This document shows positions 33,826-41,957 of a stretch of DNA of 64,000 nt, piece by piece (the stretch's first letter is position 1; every line of letters begins with the position of its first letter). Below the pieces are notes generated by a model. That model searched no databases, had not been told where the DNA came from, and saw only the letters and a program-made list of their open reading frames with translations. The stretch is taken from positions 3,675,501 to 3,739,500 of the forward strand of contig JAURUC010000001.1 in NCBI GenBank assembly GCA_030803735.1. Direction: 5' to 3'. Source of the DNA: Actinopolyspora lacussalsi. GTDB lineage: Bacteria > Actinomycetota > Actinomycetes > Mycobacteriales > Pseudonocardiaceae. The position numbers and the translations under genes are program-made.

Positions 33826-34533
33826 ATGACGACGACACTGATCACCGGAGCGAACAAGGGGCTGGGGTTCGAGACAGCCCGTCGGCTGGTGGAGGCCGGG
33901 CACACCGTCTACGTCGGCAGCAGGGATCCGGAGCGCGGTCGGCTGGCCGCCGATCGGCTGGGTGCCAGGTCACTCGTCCTCGACGTCACCGATGACGAGT
34001 CCGTCGCGGCGGCGGCGAAGACCGTCGAGGCAGGCGGTGGGCTGGACGTGCTGGTCAACAACGCCGGGACCGAGGGGCGTACCCCGGAGGGAGGCGTGGT
34101 CCCCGCCGCCGAGGTCACCGCCGAGATGACGCGCGGGCTGTTCGAGACCAACGTGTTCGGCATCGTGCGGGTGACCAACGCGTTCCTGCCGTCGCTGCGT
34201 CGTTCCACCGCCCCCGTGGTGGTCAACCTCAGCAGCGGACTGGCTTCCCTGGCGGGGATGACCACACCGGGCACACCGGTCCACGCGTATCCGGGCATCG
34301 CCTATCCCGCCTCGAAGGCCGCCGTCAACATGATCACCGTGCAGTACGCGAAGCAGTTGCCCGAGATGCGGATCAACGCGGTCGACCCCGGTTACACCGC
34401 GACCGATCTGAACCACAACACGGGGACCCGGACCGTCGAACAGGGTGCCGAGATCGTCGTTCGCATGGCGCGGATCGGTACCGACGGGCCGACCGGTGGC
34501 TACTTCGACGAGGCGGGTCCGCTGCCCTGGTGA
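33826..34533 (+). CDS. SDR-family oxidoreductase
   Basis: A 235-residue short-chain dehydrogenase. Motifs: TGANKGLG (cofactor), an Arg after beta-2 (YVGSRDPERG), consistent with NADP(H), LVLDVTD, NNAGTEGR and the catalytic 'NLSSGLASL' Ser with YPASKAAVN (Tyr-x3-Lys). It ends 'GPTGGYFDEAGPLPW', as in the family that couples with MmyB-type regulators. It probably reduces a carbonyl compound of exogenous or metabolic origin. ATG at 33826 (nearby GGAACGCGGGG). The longer frame that begins at 33487 is coding for the regulator in another frame and is not real. Confidence 0.9.
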   Translation: MTTTLITGANKGLGFETARRLVEAGHTVYVGSRDPERGRLAADRLGARSLVLDVTDDESVAAAAKTVEAGGGLDVLVNNAGTEGRTPEGGVVPAAEVTAEMTRGLFETNVFGIVRVTNAFLPSLRRSTAPVVVNLSSGLASLAGMTTPGTPVHAYPGIAYPASKAAVNMITVQYAKQLPEMRINAVDPGYTATDLNHNTGTRTVEQGAEIVVRMARIGTDGPTGGYFDEAGPLPW

Positions 34534-34580
34534 GGCCCGGCCCGTTATCGACGAGGCCGACGGGCTGGCAGTATCGGGGT

Positions 34581-34934
34581 GTGACTACACCGATGCACGG
34601 CCGCGTCCCCGAGGTGGCCCTCGAGGAACTGCCGACACAGCTGCCCGAGGGGGCGCTGCTGGATGTGCGGGAGAACGACGAGTGGTCCGCCGGGCACGCC
34701 CCGGACGCGGTGCACATTCCGATGAACGAGATCCCGCAGCGGCTCGACGAGATTCCAGAGGCCGATCAGCTCTACGTGATCTGCCGCTCGGGCGGGCGCT
34801 CCTCCAAGGTCACCGCCTACCTGAACGCCAGCGGCTGGGACGCGGTCAACGTCCAGCGGGGGATGAACGGCTGGTCCGCTCTCGGCCGCCCGCTGGTGTC
34901 CGAGGAGCCGGATACGGAACCATACGTGCTGTGA
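34581..34934 (+). CDS. Single-domain rhodanese-like sulfurtransferase
   Basis: A 117-residue rhodanese domain, which moves sulfane sulfur to nucleophiles. The active-site loop is VICRSGGRS with the catalytic Cys, preceded by 'LLDVRENDEWSAGHAPDAVH' and 'IPMNEIPQRLDEIP' and followed by 'AYLNASGWDAVNVQRGMNGW'. The start is chosen as the GTG at 34581. No ribosome site with normal spacing is present, and CAGTAT lies 5-10 bases before it, so the message may be leaderless; ATG 34593 is the alternative. The stop overlaps the GTG of the next gene (GTGA), implying co-translation. Confidence 0.88.
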   Translation: MTTPMHGRVPEVALEELPTQLPEGALLDVRENDEWSAGHAPDAVHIPMNEIPQRLDEIPEADQLYVICRSGGRSSKVTAYLNASGWDAVNVQRGMNGWSALGRPLVSEEPDTEPYVL

Positions 34935-35848
34935 GGAGCTACCCACCGGCATCCGGCCCACCGATGGAGTGGACGGCCAATCCACCGGGCGGTCCCCGGC
35001 AGCCACGCCGATCGCACCGCAGGCGGCCCTACACCGGACCGCCTTCCTACCCGGCACCGCCGCGTTGGGGTTTCCCGCCGCTGGCGTGGCGCTGGCCGTT
35101 GGCACTTCCCACGAACGGACGAGCCGATCCGGCCGAACGGATCGTCTCGTTGTCCGTCACCACGGTCGCCACGCTCTGGATCACGGTAGTGCTGGGCAGC
35201 GCCGCGGCGACTGCCGAGTTCTGGCGCTACCTGCTGCTCGTGCGGAGCAAGAACGGTGCGCTGGACGGGACTGTTCTGGCGGTCTCGGACGCGCTCGTGG
35301 CCACTGCCGGAATCATGACCTGGTTGTTCGGGGTGCTCGGGGGGATCTTCGGGGTGCTGTGGGCACTGCGGGCCCGGGCCTACGCGCATCAACGCGCCGA
35401 GCTGCGCCCGGCGCGCCGGGACTGGCAGGTGGTGGCCGGATTCCTCGTTCCGGGACTCAACCTGTTCGTGCCGGGATCGGCACTCGCCGAGCTGGAGCAC
35501 GCCACGCTGCGCGGAATCGGCGAGGCGGATGGACGCGGACGTCCCGCACCGTCGCGGATCGTCAAGCTGTGGTGGAGCGGTTGGTGCCTGAGTCTGCTGC
35601 TGGGCTGGACCGCGCTGCTCTGGGGGCTGCGGGACAGTGCGCAGGCGCTGGCCGACGGGGTGCTGCTGCACGCCGTCTCCGACCTGGCGCTGACCGGGGT
35701 GGCGGTGCTGTCGATAATGGTGGTCAGACGGTTCAACCGGCTGTTGGTGCCGCCGGACCCGACTACCTCCCGGCCCGTGCGGGTACGGCGGGTGACCGGT
35801 GCCCCGGAACCTCCCCGCGCTTCCAGGCCGCCGCACGCGGCGCGTTGA
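34931..35848 (+). CDS. DUF4328-type membrane protein
   Basis: A 305-residue protein with a Pro/Arg-rich N-terminus (about 60 residues) and about five TM segments. 'VSLSVTTVATLWITVVLGSA', 'LRPARRDWQVVAGFLVPGLNLFVPG' and 'RIVKLWWSGWCLSLLLGW' match the DUF4328 family, whose function is not known. The GTG at 34931 overlaps the rhodanese stop; ATG 34964 is an internal alternative. The C-terminus is Arg/Pro-rich. Coupling with a rhodanese gene is seen here but its meaning is unknown. Confidence 0.8.
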   Translation: MRSYPPASGPPMEWTANPPGGPRQPRRSHRRRPYTGPPSYPAPPRWGFPPLAWRWPLALPTNGRADPAERIVSLSVTTVATLWITVVLGSAAATAEFWRYLLLVRSKNGALDGTVLAVSDALVATAGIMTWLFGVLGGIFGVLWALRARAYAHQRAELRPARRDWQVVAGFLVPGLNLFVPGSALAELEHATLRGIGEADGRGRPAPSRIVKLWWSGWCLSLLLGWTALLWGLRDSAQALADGVLLHAVSDLALTGVAVLSIMVVRRFNRLLVPPDPTTSRPVRVRRVTGAPEPPRASRPPHAAR

Positions 35849-35981
35849 GCGGTGCCGAACCGTCCTCCGGGGGAGACTGCGCGCTGGTGGGATGTGTCGG
35901 TGTCGTCGCGCGGGAAGCCGGATGTGACACAGTGCTTACCCGAGCACGGCAAGCCCAGACGAGCACTACCGGGAGACAGAC

Positions 35982-36944
35982 TTGAGCGAACGCACCGAAG
36001 CACAACAGCGCCCCGACTCCGAGATACCGGTGGTCGGTCGCAGGCAGCCGTGTCCGTGCGGCTCCGGCAAGCGCTACAAGGCGTGCCACGGCGCCTCCGG
36101 CGGACAGAGCAAGATCAAGGTGACCAGGCCGTTCGAGGGGATCGCGGCCGAGTGCGAACTGGTCGCGCTGCGCGAGTTCGTGCCCTCGGCGACGGCGGTG
36201 CTGCCCCGCACCTCCGGTGAGCGCGAGATCGAACTGGCCACGGTGCTGCCGATGGCCGCGGCCGCCCTGGTGCGTACCGACGGCAAGGCGTTCGTCGGAC
36301 TGCAGGTGCAGACCAAATCCGGTGATATCAGCAGGGACCTGGCCCGCGCCGTGGAGTGGGCGGAGACCGCGGAAGCGGGCAACTCGCTGTCCGCGATCGG
36401 ACCGGAGGACGCTCCGGAGGGCACGGTTCCCAACCGGCTGCAGGACCTGATGGACACCGAGGCGCAGCTGGACGTGCGGATACACGAGGACTTCTCGTGG
36501 TGGATGCCGGAAGGCGTGGAGGCCTCGGGCGAGGTCGCCATGTCGCTGGAACGGGCCAACGCCGCGATCATGCCCACCCGCAGGTTGGAGACCGAGGGCG
36601 TGCACGCCGCCTACTGGGTGGACGCGACCGACCGTGCCCATCTGCGTTGGGTGCGCCCCGAGCCCGAGGAGAAGCTGATCTCGGCGATGGCCCGGTTGTC
36701 GGCGCGCGGTGAGCTGGCGCTGGACGAGGACAGCCGTTACGCGGGCTCGTTCCGGGCGCACGGCCTGTTGGTGCCGGTGTGGGATCTGGACCGCGAGAAG
36801 CACCACCGCGAGTGGGAGGAGCCCGCGGCCGCGCTGGGGCAGCGGTTGGACGAGGCGCTGGCCTCGCTGGACGAGCGGGGCTTGGACGCGGCCGAACGGC
36901 GTGCCCGGGACGGTCTTCGCGGGCGGCAGATCACCATTCGTTGA
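35982..36944 (+). CDS. SEC-C motif protein (DUF5926-like)
   Basis: A 320-residue cytosolic protein with an N-terminal SEC-C zinc motif, CPCGSGKRYKACHG (about residues 24-37), as in SecA C-termini and YchJ. The remaining 270 residues ('VTRPFEGIAAECELVALREFVPSATA', then 'FSWWMPEGVEASGEVA') match the actinobacterial DUF5926 family, unknown function. The TTG at 35982 is supported by CGGGAGACAGAC; no other in-frame start lies nearby before the SEC-C motif. It may bind ribosomes or SecB/SecA-like partners through the zinc finger, which is only inference. Stop is 36 bases before a repeat block. Confidence 0.88.
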   Translation: MSERTEAQQRPDSEIPVVGRRQPCPCGSGKRYKACHGASGGQSKIKVTRPFEGIAAECELVALREFVPSATAVLPRTSGEREIELATVLPMAAAALVRTDGKAFVGLQVQTKSGDISRDLARAVEWAETAEAGNSLSAIGPEDAPEGTVPNRLQDLMDTEAQLDVRIHEDFSWWMPEGVEASGEVAMSLERANAAIMPTRRLETEGVHAAYWVDATDRAHLRWVRPEPEEKLISAMARLSARGELALDEDSRYAGSFRAHGLLVPVWDLDREKHHREWEEPAAALGQRLDEALASLDERGLDAAERRARDGLRGRQITIR

Positions 36945-36979
36945 GCAGGGTAGGTGGCTCGGCCCGCGTGGCGGTGCGG

Positions 36980-37093
36980 GTGGCGGAACCTCGCGCACGG
37001 CTCTCGCTGCGGGGAGGCCCGACATCGAGTAGGCACCTACGCCACGTCGGGCCTTCCTCGCGAGAGCCGCACGCGAGAACCCGCGGCGGTGCC
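36980..37093 (-). repeat. Long hairpin repeat, family A, copy
   Basis: GTGGCGGAACCTCGCGCACG through ACCCGCGGCGGTGCC. Inner stem GGCCCGAC/GTCGGGCC and apex GTAG-gcac-CTAC are complete; outer GGCTCTCGC/GCGAGAGCC is perfect. Confidence 0.87.
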
Positions 37094-37140
37094 GACCGCG
37101 AGGGTGGTCGGAGTGCGGCTTGCGGCGAAGCAGCGCGGCG

Positions 37141-37154
37141 ATTTCTCGCGAAAT
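37141..37154 (-). repeat. Short palindromic element P (reverse orientation)
   Basis: ATTTCTCGCGAAAT, the reverse complement of the consensus; flanked by GCGGCG and CGCGG. Confidence 0.85.
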
Positions 37155-37192
37155 CGCGGTGCTGGTGGGGCGGTGTGGCTGGGGCGGCGGCG

Positions 37193-37206
37193 ATTTCTCG
37201 CGAAAT
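37193..37206 (-). repeat. Short palindromic element P (reverse orientation)
   Basis: ATTTCTCGCGAAAT, 52 bp from the previous copy, the same spacing as the pair at 3487/3539. Confidence 0.85.
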
Positions 37207-37260
37207 CGACACCCCTGGGCCCGTGTCGGGAAGCGACCGTGCGTGTCGCAGCGCGCGTGT

Positions 37261-37371
37261 CCCCGGTGCGTGAGGCGGATGCATTGCAAGGCCGGGCCGC
37301 CTCGCAGCGTAGGTCGCTACTCAAGAGCGGCCCAACGCCGCAAGGCGCCGCCTCACGTGCCGGCTACCCGG
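37261..37371 (-). repeat. Inverted-repeat element, family B, copy 2
   Basis: From CCCCGGTGCGTGAGGCGG to CCGCCTCACGTGCCGGCTACC. Ends pair as GTGAGGCGG/CCGCCTCAC, where copy 1 has GTGAGTCGG/CCGACTCAC: a compensated base pair. Centre TAG-gtcg-CTA. Confidence 0.72.
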
Positions 37372-37402
37372 CCATCCCAGCCACGAGCCACGCAGCGGGA
37401 TC

Positions 37403-37963
37403 TCAGACGGCGCCGCCGGCGGCCTCGGGCGCGGAGGGATCCTCCCCGTCGTCGCCCACCTGCTCCCGGGCGAGGAAGTTCTCGATCTCGAAGAGGTTGC
37501 CGTCCGCGCGGTCGACCACGGTCAGCAGGGTGGACATCTGCGCGACCTCCTCGACCTGCTCCTTGAGGAACCACTGCATGAACTGCTCGCCGATGTAGTC
37601 GTCCTCGGCGCGCGCGGTCCTGGCCAGCATCTCGATCTCGCGGGTGACCTCGCGTTCCTGCTCCAGCGCCAGGGCCACGGGTTCCCGCGCCTCGTTGAAC
37701 TCGTTGCGCACCTCGTCGACCGCCGGAATGTGCACGGAAATGTCGTTGTCCATCAGGAAACGCACGATCATCATACCGTGATTGCGCTCTTCCAGCGCCT
37801 GCTTGTAGAAGTGCGCGGCGAGGCGGGGGAGATCGGATTTGTCGAACCACACCGCGAGTGCGATGTACTGTTGCGAGGCATTGAACTCGCTGCGCACCTG
37901 CTTCTGCAGCAGCTGGTGGAACTTGGACTCGTGTTCTTCCGGATTGGCTGCCTTCAAAGTCAT
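37403..37963 (-). CDS. Ferritin (BfrB-like, iron storage)
   Basis: A 186-residue four-helix-bundle ferritin that oxidises Fe2+ and stores it as mineral in a 24-mer. Ferroxidase residues are recognisable in 'KQVRSEFNASQQYIALAVWF', 'YKQALEERNHGMMIVRFL' (ExxH) and 'DDYIGEQFMQWFLKEQVEE'. The C-terminal 25 residues are acidic and disordered, as in mycobacterial BfrB. The ATG at 37963 is used. An AT-rich promoter region with repeated CCTCA motifs precedes it, so iron-responsive control is likely. A P/B repeat zone lies downstream. Confidence 0.94.
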   Translation of the reverse strand: MTLKAANPEEHESKFHQLLQKQVRSEFNASQQYIALAVWFDKSDLPRLAAHFYKQALEERNHGMMIVRFLMDNDISVHIPAVDEVRNEFNEAREPVALALEQEREVTREIEMLARTARAEDDYIGEQFMQWFLKEQVEEVAQMSTLLTVVDRADGNLFEIENFLAREQVGDDGEDPSAPEAAGGAV

Positions 37964-38007
37964 GCCACGAATGTACGCCTTTTGATTCGCGGCGCATTTC
38001 TCAGGGT

Positions 38008-38076
38008 TTCCTCAAAAAAGTTTGGCTTTCCTCAAATAAGTGAGCCTCAGCGAATTGAGGTTAACCTCAGCGAAGT
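38008..38076. promoter_or_regulatory. Array of CCTCA motifs upstream of ferritin
   Basis: CCTCA occurs at 38010, 38030, 38045 and 38065, spaced 20, 15 and 20 bp, in an AT-rich island. The last unit forms the palindrome TGAGGTTAACCTCA (38056-38069), and CCTCA-N6-TGAGG overlaps it. The half sites recall the AGGTTA core of IdeR/DmdR boxes but the spacing is shorter than the 19-bp consensus, so the regulator is uncertain. Confidence 0.6.
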
Positions 38077-38158
38077 GACCCGTATCGCCCGAGATCGTGC
38101 CACCCCGAGTCTCGCACGGAAAATTCATCGTCCCGAGCGACCCCCTGGTCGGTAGCCG

Positions 38159-39643
38159 TCACGAGATCCACCCCCTGCCGAGCAGCTCGGCGTGGAACGC
38201 CTCGTAGCTCTCGGCGAGCCGTGCCACCTCGCCGGGCACCGGTTCCACCGACTCGGCGTCCGGTGTCATGGCCGCGGCGGCCGACCCCAGATCGGGGTGG
38301 ACCGTGCCACAGGCCGCGAGCAGTGCGGCTCCCAGCGGCGTACCGGCCCGGGGAATCCGCAGCACCGGTTCACCGAGCACCGAGGCGCGGATCCGGCACC
38401 AGGTGAGGCTGCGGGCACCTCCTCCGGCGGTGCGGACCTGTCCGGTCACGGGTGCGCCGAGCGAGTCGAGCCGTCGCAGTGCCAGTTTCTCGCAGAACGC
38501 CACGCCCTCCAGCCGTGCGCGGTGCAGCTCCACGCGGTCGGCGGGCTCGCCCGACAGGAAACCGCGTGCCCGCCCGTCGGAGAACGGGAAACGTTCCCCC
38601 TGCCTGCGCAGCGGGTAGCACAGCACCCCGGCGGGGCCACGTGTCGCGGCAGCGCGGTCCAGCTCGGCCAGCTCGTCGGTCACGTCGGCCAGGGCCTCAC
38701 CGCCGGTGTTCGACGCCCCTCCCGGCAGCCAGCCGCCCTCGGGGTGCCGGTGGCTGTAGACCACACCGGTCGGGTCGTGCACCAGTTCCGCCGAGACCGC
38801 CTTGAGCACCAGGGTGGTCCCGATGACCGTGACCACCCGCCCGGTTTCCACCGCCCCCGCGGCGAGCTGCCCGGCACAGCCGTCCGTCATCCCGGAGCGC
38901 ACCTCGCAGCCGACCGGCAGCCCGGTCTCGGACGCGGCCTCGCGGGAGACCGTCCCCAGCGGTCGTGCGGGTGCCACCACCTCGGGCAGCCGCGCGGCGT
39001 CCACACCCACCGAGTCCAGCGCCTCGTGCACCCACTGTCGGCGCAGCGGGTCGTAGCCGCTCTTGAGCGCGTGGCTGCTGTCGGTGGGCACCGGATGCCC
39101 CACCAGCCGTTCGGCTACCAGGTCCGGGGTGTGCAGCAGCCTGGCTCCGGGGTCCTCGGTGCGTTCCGCCAGCAGCGCCAGGTGCGCCAGGCCCGAGGTG
39201 GCCGAGGGAGTGATCCCGATGTCGTCCCATCGCCCCGCTCCGGCACGCCGGGCCAGCGCGGCGTGTTCGGCGCCGCGGCGGTCGTCGTACATGATCGCCG
39301 GTGCCACCGGCTCCGCCGCGCCGTTCACGGCCGTGACGGTGCCCGAGGTGGCGCAGACGGCCAGCGCCGTGATCGCGCGGCTCCGGTCGCCGAGTTCGGC
39401 GGCGCAGCGGGCCAGCGTGTCGCGCACGGCGGGCCACCAGCTCCGCGCGTCCTGTTCGGAGGAACCGTCGGCACCGTGCACCGGCCGTGGCAGGGCGGTG
39501 GCCGCTGTCGCCGCGAGTTCGCCACCGGCGTCGCGTACCTCGACGCGCACCTCGGCCGTGGCGATGTCCACCCCCGCGACCAGCGGTTCGGTGGCTCCGG
39601 TGTGTCGTACTGCCGCTTCGGTGCTCAAGATCGGGTCCTTCAC
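38159..39643 (-). CDS. FGGY carbohydrate kinase, D-ribulose kinase (SePSK)-like
   Basis: A 494-residue FGGY kinase. The ATP-site start 'LVAGVDIATAEVRVEVRD' is followed by ATSGT, 'YDDRRGAEHAALARRAG', 'SSHALKSGYDPLRRQWVHE', 'VIGTTLVLKAVSAEL', 'GVVYSHRHPEGGWLPGGASN' and 'PLRRQGERFPFSDG'. These blocks fit the SePSK/AtXK-1 type D-ribulose kinase group much better than xylulokinase or glycerol kinase (my recall of the family). The catalytic Asp is expected in SGMTDGCAGQL. GTG start at 39643 overlaps the stop of the HAD gene (GTGA). It forms a leftward unit with a HAD protein and, upstream, an MFS polyol permease. Substrate inferred, not shown. Confidence 0.85.
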   Translation of the reverse strand: MKDPILSTEAAVRHTGATEPLVAGVDIATAEVRVEVRDAGGELAATAATALPRPVHGADGSSEQDARSWWPAVRDTLARCAAELGDRSRAITALAVCATSGTVTAVNGAAEPVAPAIMYDDRRGAEHAALARRAGAGRWDDIGITPSATSGLAHLALLAERTEDPGARLLHTPDLVAERLVGHPVPTDSSHALKSGYDPLRRQWVHEALDSVGVDAARLPEVVAPARPLGTVSREAASETGLPVGCEVRSGMTDGCAGQLAAGAVETGRVVTVIGTTLVLKAVSAELVHDPTGVVYSHRHPEGGWLPGGASNTGGEALADVTDELAELDRAAATRGPAGVLCYPLRRQGERFPFSDGRARGFLSGEPADRVELHRARLEGVAFCEKLALRRLDSLGAPVTGQVRTAGGGARSLTWCRIRASVLGEPVLRIPRAGTPLGAALLAACGTVHPDLGSAAAAMTPDAESVEPVPGEVARLAESYEAFHAELLGRGWIS

Positions 39644-40329
39644 AGCCGTTCCAGTGCCGCTGGTAGCTCGTCGAGTGAGCGGATCACGGCGTCCGGTTCG
39701 GCCAGCTGTTCCGAGGTCGGGTGGGGAGGGGCCTCACCGCGCGTGATCCACACGCTGCGCAGCCCGACCCGTTTCGCGCCGCGCACGTCGGTGTCCAGCC
39801 GGTTGCCGACGTGCACGGTTTCGGCGGCGGAGACACCGGCACGGTCCAAGGCGTACCGGAAGATCGCCGGGTCGGGCTTCTCCGCGCCCACCGTCTCCGA
39901 GATCGCCCACACGTCGATGTGCTCGGCGATCCCGTCGCGGCGCAGTGCCCGCACCACCAGCTCTCGTTGGTTGGCCACCACGGCCAGGCGGTACGTCCTG
40001 GCGAGCGCGCGCACGGTGGGCAGTACTTCCGGGTACAGCGCGCTCGGGGGGTATTCCCAGTAGCTCTCGGCCAGATCGGACAGTCGTTTCCGGTCGTCCG
40101 GGGTGAGGAAGTGCTCCGCGATCGCGGTACGCAGCGAGCCCGCCTGGCGCTGTCGCTGTTCGTCGTAGACCCGCTGGAACGTCTCGCGGTCGATCTCGGC
40201 TCCGGCGAGTTCGCGGGTGGCCCGCAGCAGCGCGTCGCGGTAGACCGCGTCGTCGTAGATCGGCCCGCCGACGTCGAGCAGTACCAGTTCGGTGGAGGTG
40301 GGCCGGTGGTTGTTCGCTTCGCTGGTCAT
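39640..40329 (-). CDS. HAD-superfamily hydrolase with DxG motif I
   Basis: A 229-residue HAD-like protein (subclass IA). Motif I reads LLDVGGPIYD: the nucleophile Asp is present but the usual second Asp (DxD) is Gly. Motif II is 'VVANQRELVVRALRRDG', motif III/IV 'GAEKPDPAIFRYALDRAGV' followed by 'HVGNRLDTDVRGAKRVGL'. The missing acid/base Asp suggests phosphonatase-like, dehalogenase-like or binding activity rather than a classic phosphatase. Starts at ATG 40329 and overlaps the FGGY kinase by 4 bases. It belongs to the polyol locus; its substrate is probably a phosphorylated sugar (inference). Confidence 0.82.
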   Translation of the reverse strand: MTSEANNHRPTSTELVLLDVGGPIYDDAVYRDALLRATRELAGAEIDRETFQRVYDEQRQRQAGSLRTAIAEHFLTPDDRKRLSDLAESYWEYPPSALYPEVLPTVRALARTYRLAVVANQRELVVRALRRDGIAEHIDVWAISETVGAEKPDPAIFRYALDRAGVSAAETVHVGNRLDTDVRGAKRVGLRSVWITRGEAPPHPTSEQLAEPDAVIRSLDELPAALERL

Positions 40330-40423
40330 TGGTTCTCGTCGCGTGTTCGGGACCGTGTGGTCGGGCGGTGTGTCGCTCACCAGGATCGCGCATCGGCTCT
40401 CGATCCCGGTGTGCCGAGCCGAA

Positions 40424-40528
40424 CGGCGCGTGTGGCGGAGTCGCTCCGCCACACGCGCCGCCGGGACGGGGCGTTCGGAGGTGCTTGCCCGTGACCGTTC
40501 CGAACGCCCCCTGACGCCACGCGGCGTC
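40424..40528. terminator. Three stacked hairpins between MFS and HAD genes
   Basis: CGGCGCGTGTGGCGGAG (40424-40440) pairs perfectly with 40444-40460 over a TCG loop (17-bp stem). GGGGCGTTCGGA (40468-40479) pairs with TCCGAACGCCCC (40499-40510). GACGCC (40513-40518) pairs with GGCGTC (40523-40528). Placed downstream of the MFS gene on the minus strand and before the HAD-kinase pair. Confidence 0.75.
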
Positions 40529-40586
40529 GCCTGCTCACCCGGTTGGTGCGAGCACCTCCCCGAGCGGTGGAGCGGGGTCTGACCGG

Positions 40587-41957
40587 TCAGCCGGTCGTGG
40601 CCCCTGCCGGGGCGGTCGCGGTGGCCGCCCGCGCCTTCTTGGCCTCGCCCGGGTCGCTGCCGTCCTTGACGAAGGTGGACAACACGGCGACGATCACGTA
40701 CATCAGCGCGAACGCGATGGCCACGCCGCCGCCGCCGAAGACCGGGTGGATGGCGTAGACCGTCACCGGCCCGAGGAAGGCCGCACCGCCGGCGCCGAAG
40801 TTGAGCACCGCCAGTGCCGAGCCCTTGTCCTTGGTGGTGACCATGGACGGCATCAGGGCCGAGAGCGGGACGAATCCCGCCAGCAGCACACCGTAGACGG
40901 CGCCCAGCGTGGCGGCGACTCCGAAGCTCTCGCTGGCGATCGAGGCGAAGTACCACAGCGGGGTGGCGATCGCGCAGCCCACGCAGCCGAACCAGGTCAC
41001 GGTGCGGCGCCAGCCGAAGTAGTCACCCAGCACACCGAACGCCAGGTTGGCCGCGATGTTTGCGCCGTAGACGATGCTGGTCATGGCCGCGATCTCGGGA
41101 GCGGTGAGGAAGCCGCCGCCGGGGGTCTCCGGTCCGAAGACGAAGGGGAACATCGCGAAGAAGCCGAACTCCGGCGCGGTGTTGACGATACGGGTGATAC
41201 CGCCCGCCAGGGTCCGCTTGTCGCGCCAGATGATGTCGACGCCCTCGATCAGTCGTTTCGGGCTGCGCGGGTTCTGCACGGTCTCGTCGGCGATGGGCTT
41301 GGTGCCGTGCGGTTCCTTGACCGAGCAGCCGATCACACCGCCGACGGCGACCAGCACCAGCGAGAGCACCAGCGTGTTGTGCAGGCTCATGCCCAGCGGG
41401 CCGATCGCGAAGGCGGCCACCGCCGCGCCCAGGGTGGGCAGACCACCGGTGAACACGAACCAGAACCAGCCCGCGACCGAGCCGCGCATGTGCACCGGGC
41501 TGGCCACCTGCGCCCACACCAGGAAGGCGTAGGCGAACAGCGGGTAGGCGAAGCCGCGGATGCCGTAGATGGTCACGATCAGCAGGTAGCTCTGCGAGGG
41601 GATGGCCACGTACAGGAAGAGGAGTTCGAAGACGACCCACCAGCCCGCGCCGAGCCACATCACGTAGCGGGGTCCCCAGATCGAGGACAGCGTGCCGGAG
41701 AACCAGGAGGCGATCATCACGGCGAGGCCGTAGATGGTCACCGTGGCGAAGGTGGCCTGGGAGCCCGCCAGCCCGCCGCCTTCGGGCTGCGTCAGGTACT
41801 GGGTCAGGTAGGTGATCTCCACGCCGTCGCCGATCATGAAGATCAGCACGCCGACGAAGCCCCAGAGCAGCGGCTTGGGGATACCGATTCTGTCGAGCCA
41901 ACTACGGCTCTCCGACGCGGCGGTCGAACCGTCCGCCGCTGCTGGTTGCTGTACCAA
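40587..41957 (-). CDS. MFS transporter, RbtT/DalT-like polyol permease
   Basis: A 456-residue, 12-TM MFS protein. It is closest in style to the ribitol/D-arabinitol permease group (RbtT, DalT, CsbX): 'PKPLLWGFVGVLIFMIGDGVE', 'LTQYLTQPEGGGL', 'IWGPRYVMWLGAGWWVVFE' and 'RGFAYPLFAYAFLVWAQ'. The start is set at TTG 41957, because GGAGGCGAAAACA lies just upstream (8-base spacing); the longer frame from 42086 is Arg/Pro-rich and has no ribosome site. The C-terminus is Ala-rich. It is divergent from the HAD-DhaKL-RpiB operon and shares its 330-bp control region, so it probably imports the polyol or sugar that this locus degrades. Confidence 0.87.
   Translation of the reverse strand: MVQQPAAADGSTAASESRSWLDRIGIPKPLLWGFVGVLIFMIGDGVEITYLTQYLTQPEGGGLAGSQATFATVTIYGLAVMIASWFSGTLSSIWGPRYVMWLGAGWWVVFELLFLYVAIPSQSYLLIVTIYGIRGFAYPLFAYAFLVWAQVASPVHMRGSVAGWFWFVFTGGLPTLGAAVAAFAIGPLGMSLHNTLVLSLVLVAVGGVIGCSVKEPHGTKPIADETVQNPRSPKRLIEGVDIIWRDKRTLAGGITRIVNTAPEFGFFAMFPFVFGPETPGGGFLTAPEIAAMTSIVYGANIAANLAFGVLGDYFGWRRTVTWFGCVGCAIATPLWYFASIASESFGVAATLGAVYGVLLAGFVPLSALMPSMVTTKDKGSALAVLNFGAGGAAFLGPVTVYAIHPVFGGGGVAIAFALMYVIVAVLSTFVKDGSDPGEAKKARAATATAPAGATTG

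Noticed and set aside
38045..38069. Standard IdeR/DmdR iron box at ferritin
   Set aside because: Half sites resemble AGGTTA but the 19-bp spacing is not met, so it is reported only as a candidate regulatory array.
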